Source: Siderastrea radians (taxonomy: Eukaryota > Cnidaria > Anthozoa > Scleractinia > Rhizangiidae). Taken from it: DNA of 64,000 bases. Shown in pieces: positions 57,723 through 64,000 of the stretch. The position numbers were made by a program, and so were the translations under genes. How positions within the stretch are numbered: position 1 is the stretch's first letter; every line of letters begins with the position of its first letter. The stretch spans positions 9,731,501 through 9,795,500 of the forward strand of contig OZ024895.1 in NCBI GenBank assembly GCA_964017195.1. The letters are read 5' to 3'. The notes under the pieces were generated by a model. That model searched no databases and was not told where the DNA came from. It worked only from the letters and a program-made list of their open reading frames with translations.

Positions 57723-59515
57723 TTGAGAATTCAAATCAAACAAGGCAAGAAGCCAAAAGCTCCAAGAAAGAACTCAAGCACTGTTGTAAATAAGAAACCA
57801 CATTTCAAGAAGTTAAAGCACTCGGCGCCTAGCGAAAACATTGTAACGCTTGAGCGTGTCCATAAGGTAGCCGAAAGCATCAACAAGAAAATTTCAGAGT
57901 TCGGCGAAATGATGTCAAAACTAGATGACATTCAGAAGAAACATGTTGAACAGTATACATGTCTCTTTTCTGAGTCCCAATACGAATACAGGTCCACTAA
58001 GGAACCATCCAAAGCAAATTCAATTAAAGGAAAATAAAAAAAGCCGACAAAAATCAATTCACTTAAAGAAAAGACAAAAACGCCACCCAAGGTCAGCTCA
58101 ACAAAAAGGCGAAAAGAACGCAGAAAAACCAAACAAAAAAAATTAAAAACACGTCTAGAGGCAAACAAAAAACACATCAAAAACCTCTCGGATAAAAAGC
58201 TTACAAATCACCAGATTAACTTACTGGCGAAAGGGCTAAAAGACATTCCCAATCCCGTGACAAACAAGATGCAAACTAAAAAACAACTCTTGCGTGACGT
58301 CGATCATTTCGCGAGAAGAATGCGTCTCCAATACATTTTTCACCGGGAAAACACAGAACCTCATCCTTTCCACATTAAATCTACATGGAAACCAAAAGTA
58401 CAACCATCCGTAGCCCTTGAAAGCTATTTAGAAGAGGTCAAAATTCAACTGTCAGAACTAGAACTCAAAAATCCAAAGGACAATCTTAATCCCGCTGAAC
58501 GCGAGACACTTAACACCCTAAGGCGTGACACCAACATTAACCTTAAAAAGGTTGACAAAGGAACTACATCTGTAGTTCTAAACATTGAGGACAAAATTAA
58601 AGAAGGTCAAACCCAGCTAGATAACAGGCATCACTACAGACCTCTTGTGAATCCTTTGGTAGAGGAAACAAACCTAAGAGTTCAACGGCTTATTAGCGGA
58701 CTCTATCTTGGAAATCACATAGATGAAATGACCAAATATGGCTTTGCCAAACACCACAACCGCCTCATATTCCAATATTCTACACCCTAACAAAGATACA
58801 CAAACCGACCCCAGTCGGGAGACCTATTATATCAGGGTGTGACGGCCCAACAGAGAGACTATCCTCATTCGTCAATAAACTCCTTCAGGTTATAGCACAA
58901 CAACAAAAGCCAATGGACGTTATGAGCTTATGTACAAATATACCACAAGAGGAAGGAATAAACATAAAAAACGAACCTCCTATCCCTACACGACTACTGC
59001 AAAGAGCTCTCAAACTTATCTTAGCGGAGAACTCCTTCCAGTTTAATGGAAAAAACTACGTACAAATACATGGGACTGCCACGGGCACCAAAATGACAGT
59101 TGCTTTCGCCAATATTTTCATGGCTAAGGTAACCAGAGAAGAGATCACACAGTTCATTGAACAAGCTAACAAACAACATCAAACTATCAAGTTTACGACT
59201 GAAGTATCCAAAACAGAAACAAACTTTTTGGACACTACTGTTTACAAAGGTGAAGGATTTAGAAATGAGTCGGTGCTAGATGTACGCACCTATTTTAAGC
59301 CCACCGAGACATTTCAGTACACCCATTTTTCAACCTGCCATCCACCAGGAGTGAAAAGAGGCTTCATCAAAGGAGAGGCTCTAAGACTACTCAGAACTAA
59401 CTCTTCTAAAACATTCTTTGAAGAGAGCGTCACAAACTTCAAAACACATCTTCTTGAGACTGAGAGGATACCCAGAAAACTTTATTCAAACAACCCTCTC
59501 AGAAGTTACTTTTGA
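57723..59515 (+). pseudogene. Penelope-like reverse transcriptase, broken, lacking the YxDD motif
   Basis: Order of blocks: a basic N-terminal region (57723-58256, one frameshift) including HIKNLSDKKLTNHQINLLAKG; HFARRMRLQYIF; a shift after HHNRLIFQYSTP to FYTLTKIHKPTPVGRPIISG; motif A DVMSLCTNIPQEEG (usually SLYTNIP); NYVQIHGTATGTKM with FANIFMA; then directly TREEITQFIEQANKQH. Here the stretch with the catalytic F/Y-x-D-D is missing. Later blocks TNFLDTTVYKG, YFKPTETFQYTHFSTCHPP and GFIKGEALRLLRTNSS are well preserved. Sequence between QQQK and MDV is also lost. No GIY-YIG domain was seen downstream. Confidence 0.85.
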
Positions 59516-60489
59516 AGACAGGAATCAAGCCCTCCGACAAAAACAAAAACAAAAAAAGAAAAACATGCCCTTTGTAACGCAATAACACCCAGCAGTGCCT
59601 AACTTAAAACCAATACTCATGAACAGCTGGCATTTCATAACACAGCAACCATTGCTAAACGACATTTTCAAGGAACCTCCCCTCACAGATATACTCGTGA
59701 GAGCAAAACTCTAGAAAGGCTAAAACACGCACGCAGGAGGCGCGCAGGTCTGTTACTCTTTTAGACACCAAAAAGAGAATCACAAATCAAAACTGCAGTT
59801 ACAACTTCTGGCTTAAATTTTTCAGCCATTTTAAAAGGCTAAAATACGCGCGTGGGAGCCCGGCAGGTCCCCTACCCTTTTTAACTTTGCTAAAAAAACT
59901 TGATCGACCTTTTGAAAAATTTTGGTTCAGACATAACCAGCAGTCAATTGCACTTGAATGTATAAGATGTATCTGTAACTCAAACATATTATAAAAGTCG
60001 TTTTAATAGCAGGATAGCCAAACAGCATGTAATTATGATGAAAGAGGCAATATAATTATTATAAAATGGAAAATAAAGAGGTTTTCAAGACAGATAAAGG
60101 TTATTTTACGATTTATACACCACTTCCGGTTTAAAACAGCGGCCATTTTGAATATTTTATGTCTTTGTATCAGTCTTGTGTTCTGTGGCTCCAAATTACA
60201 GCAAAATTGTTTATATACTAAAACTAGATTCCTCTGCTTGCTTCAGGACCGTTTTCAAGGGAAACAACTAACTATTACGGCTTTTCTATTAAGTTACAAT
60301 TCCACTTCCGGTTCAAGATGGCGGCCATTTTGAAACAGCCCCTTAACTCAGCTCACGTCAAATTTTCGCGATGCCACTATATCAGATATCCATCAACACG
60401 TTAAAGACTACCTTTCCACCAAATTTCGTGTTTTTAACAGACAGTGAACAATTCCAGCACATATCCTCCCCACTACGTCAAAATATCGG

Positions 60490-60860
60490 TGAAGTACAAA
60501 ACTTCGCGGCTCGTTGGCGGCTTCGTTTTGTTCTGCATTGAAATAAAACTTTCGGCGAAAGTTGAAGGAGCTTTTCCGCGTCTCGGCCGTCGAAAACTTT
60601 TCGATGTGAGTTTCGAAAGTGGCTAAAAACAGCGTCCACCGGCGGTGCTCATTTGAAATTATGACCGATGCAAATTAGATGCAACGGACAGAAAAGAGCC
60701 GACTGGAAGTATGTGCTTTATACAGAAAACTTCACGGCTCGCTGGAGGTTTCAATTTCGTTTGCATCGATTTCAAACTTTCAGTGAAAGTAGGAACAATT
60801 TTCCTGCGTCTTCGGCGTTATTATTTTCCTTTTAAATGGGATTTTTGGAGGCGAAGAAAA
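60490..60860. repeat. Diverged tandem duplication (60490-60640 and 60705-60860)
   Basis: Both halves share AAAACTTC(G/A)CGGCTCG, TT(C/T)CG...GCAT...AAACTTTC and CGTCT...GGCG blocks. No coding function recognised. Confidence 0.5.
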
Positions 60861-60929
60861 TGTCCTCGGCGAGTGCTACGCGAAGGCGGGTTAAGCGGCC
60901 CAAAACAAAGTCGTCAATAGTGTTTGACG

Positions 60930-63700
60930 GGCTTTTTATATCTGACAGGGCTGCTTGTTGAGACTAAAAAATTACTTACGACCGACATTTCAAACTCAGT
61001 GTTCATTTCTTCCTCGAGATGGGAGGCTGTAATTTTTTCTCTCGAGACATTGCGGCCCATGTCCGGTCGAATCAAAATAAACAATGCGCAGTACATCACG
61101 ATAAGTGCCAATGGGTCTTTAACCGATCGACCCCAAATACTGTAGTTGAGTGTTTAACCGTTATACATTTTGTTTTCATTTGTTTTTCTCGCTAATACGT
61201 TTACGCACGTCATCACATTTGTCCCTCGTCAGTTTTGTGCGTGCATTCAGACAGTTTTTCCTAAAAGTAACGATAGCCGTGCAAACTCGTGTTGCTTAAG
61301 ACTTATATGCTGCCCATACTGTCAGAGAAACGTCTTTGTCAACATTTAAGCTCATATTCACACCCATGACCTTGTGTTTGTCAACGTGAGTTTGCATACT
61401 GCAACCGTCTCAAATTAGATTTTGTTTCAGTTTCAAGGGTTTCCTTTGGACAAACTTGGTTTTCTGCAATGCCGTTATATATTAAATGGAAATTATTTAT
61501 ACAAACATTGCATTTTAGGTTCACAGTCTTTGAATAATCATGTTTCCCTTCCCACCTGAGTGGCAATGCTGTTTCTCACACCTGTGAGTGTCAACAATTT
61601 AAGTATTTCTCTGAGTCATGATCTGGAAGAACAAAGGTGAACAAGAGGTGAATCACCCCCCCCCCCTCCCTTTCTGTTCTCAAATTATGTGACTGGTCAA
61701 GAGTGTTTTGCCTCCTTAAAGTGAGAATTTACCCTAACGTGGCTAAATGTGAAATTGCAGCAGCAAGTTACTTAAAATCATTAATTTTCATGTTCTGTGA
61801 TGTTCTTGATGTTTAATCTCGTGACTCATGGATAATCAACTGTTAAGCCTTCAGTCTTCAATACCTTGAGTATCAGGTTTATAAAAATGCTGAATTCAAG
61901 AAAGGGTAACCTTCAGCACGTTTACTAAATGACAATCTATATTTTCATGTTAAGTCAATCGTTGGAAACGACAGCCATGCATGTGTTTGTCTCACTTTTT
62001 TTTTGTTATTATTAGTGTGACTTGAAAACTTGAAAATAGTATTTGAAAATAGTGAAACTTGAGAATAGTATTGTGAAGCATTACACTAGGAACAGTGAAC
62101 CTTCGCTTGAGGTTTAGTAAGCACCCAAGAAAATTTAAAACACCTAGTGAATATTCAAAATACTCTTCGAAATTTCTCACAAAAGTTTGCTGCCCTCAAT
62201 GAATTGTCATTTTAAATATCCCGTAACATTTCAATACTTTCATTTTGTTCAAAATGTCATCCATTTTCACAGCAAATTGATCAAGTTTGCTCTCATGACT
62301 TTTGCACAGTACTTACTGTATGAACCGTGACTTTAAAATAGGGTAGACTGATTTCCAAAGTCTATTCTGAACCAGAATCAAATAAAGGAATCAGTCTTGT
62401 TCAATTTAGTTAAAAAAGCAAAGCGTATTCTTAATCTTCCACCAATAATACTCCACCGCTCAATGTAAACCACATACAGCCAACAATTCATTGATTCATC
62501 TGATGAAGGGCTATCACTTCAAATGTCAGCTTTTGAATACCATTATGGTGGTTAAATTACCTCATCAACTCTGTTGAGCAATCGAAATTTTCATGTTTCT
62601 TCATTAAGACAGCCCAGTTTTACAGAATTCATCTTGTATAATTCAAAGAAGGTGTGGGTTGAAACATGAATGAAACATGGGATCTATATGAGGGCTAGCC
62701 TGCGAGCAGACTCACTTGGTGTGTTATTCGTCGTTATTCGTGCGAGTATCTTGGCGGCGGAAGTCGGTGCGCGAAGCTAGCCGGCGAGAAGAATGGGGCA
62801 AGAAAAAGTGAGCCTGCACGAAAGCAGTTAAATTTTGAATTCCGCCACTGCAAGGTGACAAGTGTTAACTGTCAAGGTATCAAATATCTAACCAATCAAG
62901 CAAGGCAAAATGTAAACAAACACGACAGCAGATTTGTGAATATGCCGGAATAGCACAAAAGAAAATTATAAACACAGTTGACAATTTTCGCCGCGTTTAA
63001 ATGGGTTCTATTCGAAATCAGTATGGAACTAGGAATCCTCAAGAAATCAAATCGCGAAGGCATCTGTGCTGATGACTCGGAATCGATGCGCGGGAACGCA
63101 TAAGAAGATAAAAATATTGCACTCCAGGGTCATGAAACTAAAGAGTATCGAACCGCTACCACAGAAGACTTCACCAGGAACACAAAATTTTGGATTTATC
63201 AACTGAGTTGATCGCTGGGTAAACAAACAGGAACAAGCGATACCATCTTCCCACAATAACAAATGACTGAACTCGGTGTAACAAAGACTGCAAGATAATG
63301 CCCATTGCATGGTCAAACAAGAAATCCTAGTGGGCATTTTAAACGGCCGTTCTGACCCTCCCCACCCCTAGGTTTCACAAATGTTAGCGCGATCCTGTAT
63401 TTCTACGAACCGGCGGGAAGAAAAGTGTGATTGTGTGACACAATATTTTGACTATGGCGTTACTGGATGACGTCATGTTTAAACTCTGATGACTCAGCTT
63501 ATCTTACTTAACGCTTTTATTTCTGCTGAAAAACGCAAATTCACTCATACGTTGAATGTCGGTATAAATTTGACTTTGCTCAAGCAGCCTCTTAGCACTG
63601 ATGAAATGCAGCTTTTCATTAACATGTACAAACATTTAAAATGTTTTTTGTTAACTTATGGATAGACTTGAATTACCATAATATTTTGCAGCTTAAGTCA
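60930..63700. other. Gene-less stretch
   Basis: No supported gene. A block at 62690-62825 starting GCTAGCCTGCGAGCAGACTC and ending GAGCCTGCACG may be a short MITE. Confidence 0.35.
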
Positions 63701-63701
63701 T

Positions 63702-64000
63702 GTTTTCCAAATGCAGACACTTGCTCATTTTACAAAAGAGTGGGGGTTCAGGCATACAACGGGTAGCCCCTGTTTCCCACAGTCTAATAGTGAGGCGGAG
63801 CGTGCTGTAGAAACCACCAAGTCACTGCTTAACTGAAGAAAAAGACCTATCCAAGGGACTGTTGGCATACAGGTCTACCCCACTGGCTTGCGGTTATTCA
63901 CCATCAGAACTACTTATGGGACGGAAACTCAGAAATACCATCCCAACCTTCCACACTGTTCTTAATCCGAGTTGGCTGGATTTGGGAAGCAGAAAGCAAG
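63702..64000 (+). pseudogene. Ty3/gypsy-like integrase fragment, runs off the window
   Basis: Reads AHFTKEWGFRHTTGSPCFPQ then SNSEAERAVETTKSLLN. It carries the integrase E of the PQSN(G/S)xAER block and its downstream helix. After a one-base frame change it reads EEKDLSKGLLAYRSTPLACG, YSPSELLMGRKLRNTIP. This is the C-terminal half of the catalytic core of an LTR-retrotransposon integrase. The DDE part upstream (first two Asp) is absent from the preceding sequence, so the copy is 5'-truncated here. Confidence 0.82.

Larger units (their letters stand above)
56840..60390. mobile_element. Penelope-like retroelement bracketed by inverted arms
   Basis: A plus-strand Penelope-like body (about 57700-59640) lies between arms that are inverted relatives: 57393-57700 matches 59640-59885 inverted, and 56840-56930 (CGCCATCTTGACCGGAAGTG) matches 60300-60385 inverted. 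The inner arms encode the Penelope-like C-terminus (LLNDIF(R/K)EPPL) on opposite strands. The arms may be part of the element's inverted-repeat architecture or a second, head-to-head copy. Confidence 0.65.

Noticed and set aside
1..64000. CRISPR arrays, bacterial operons, rRNA genes
   Set aside because: None seen; tandem repeats here lack regular unique spacers and the window is clearly eukaryotic.

Overview
Eukaryotic, intron-bearing, AT-rich genomic DNA with no bacterial operons, rRNA or tRNA genes that I could find. Spliced immunoglobulin-domain exons with GT..AG borders, Penelope-like elements, hAT and Harbinger-like transposons, a Ty3/gypsy integrase fragment and a short-tailed LINE together suggest a marine invertebrate. 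An anthozoan cnidarian, most likely a stony coral, is my best inference; no single marker gene in the window proves it.

1-11383: two copies of one large DNA transposon lie head to head, separated by about 21 bp, and form a near-perfect palindrome. Its left arm runs off the window. The complete right copy (5409-11383, about 5.98 kb) has terminal inverted repeats of about 400-420 bp and two convergent genes. One is a four-exon DDE integrase/transposase. The other encodes an alpha-kinase domain (MHCK/eEF2-kinase type) with the family's DIQG, GNL and HxCxxxC zinc motifs. Both copies carry the same 401-bp palindromic MITE inside the kinase gene (6-bp target duplication), a second nested ~330-bp repeat between the genes, and the same apparent frameshifts. 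The right copy has an extra private 2-bp frameshift. The integrase plus alpha-kinase cargo is the most unusual thing in the window.

11468-12390 and 34461-34790: exons of Ig-superfamily gene(s) on the minus strand. Decayed copies of the 34.4-kb exon lie near 37.6 and 39.7 kb, and an intact relative lies on the plus strand at 55.7 kb. This is probably a duplicated, lineage-specific Ig receptor or adhesion family.

13.5-24.2 kb: repeats, a THAP zinc-finger remnant, a hAT element with a decayed transposase, and two direct copies of a 2.85-kb non-coding transposon (18289-21134 and 21345-24217). A third, inverted and broken copy is at 51.2-52.4 kb.

26.1-32.2 kb and 40.7-44.3 kb: diverged inverted duplicates of each other. 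The left arm has a 259-bp tandem duplication and a 2.3-kb inverted-repeat element that itself contains a 1.1-kb element carrying a RecQ-like helicase fragment. The DNA between the arms holds a Penelope-like GIY-YIG fragment, a 5'-truncated LINE, Ig exons, three perfect hairpins and several microsatellites.

44.3-64 kb: MITEs, satellite-like tandem repeats, a Penelope-like reverse transcriptase without its YxDD motif that is bracketed by inverted arms, and a Ty3/gypsy integrase fragment at the right edge. Most of the window is mobile-element debris. The only likely host coding sequence is the Ig exons.
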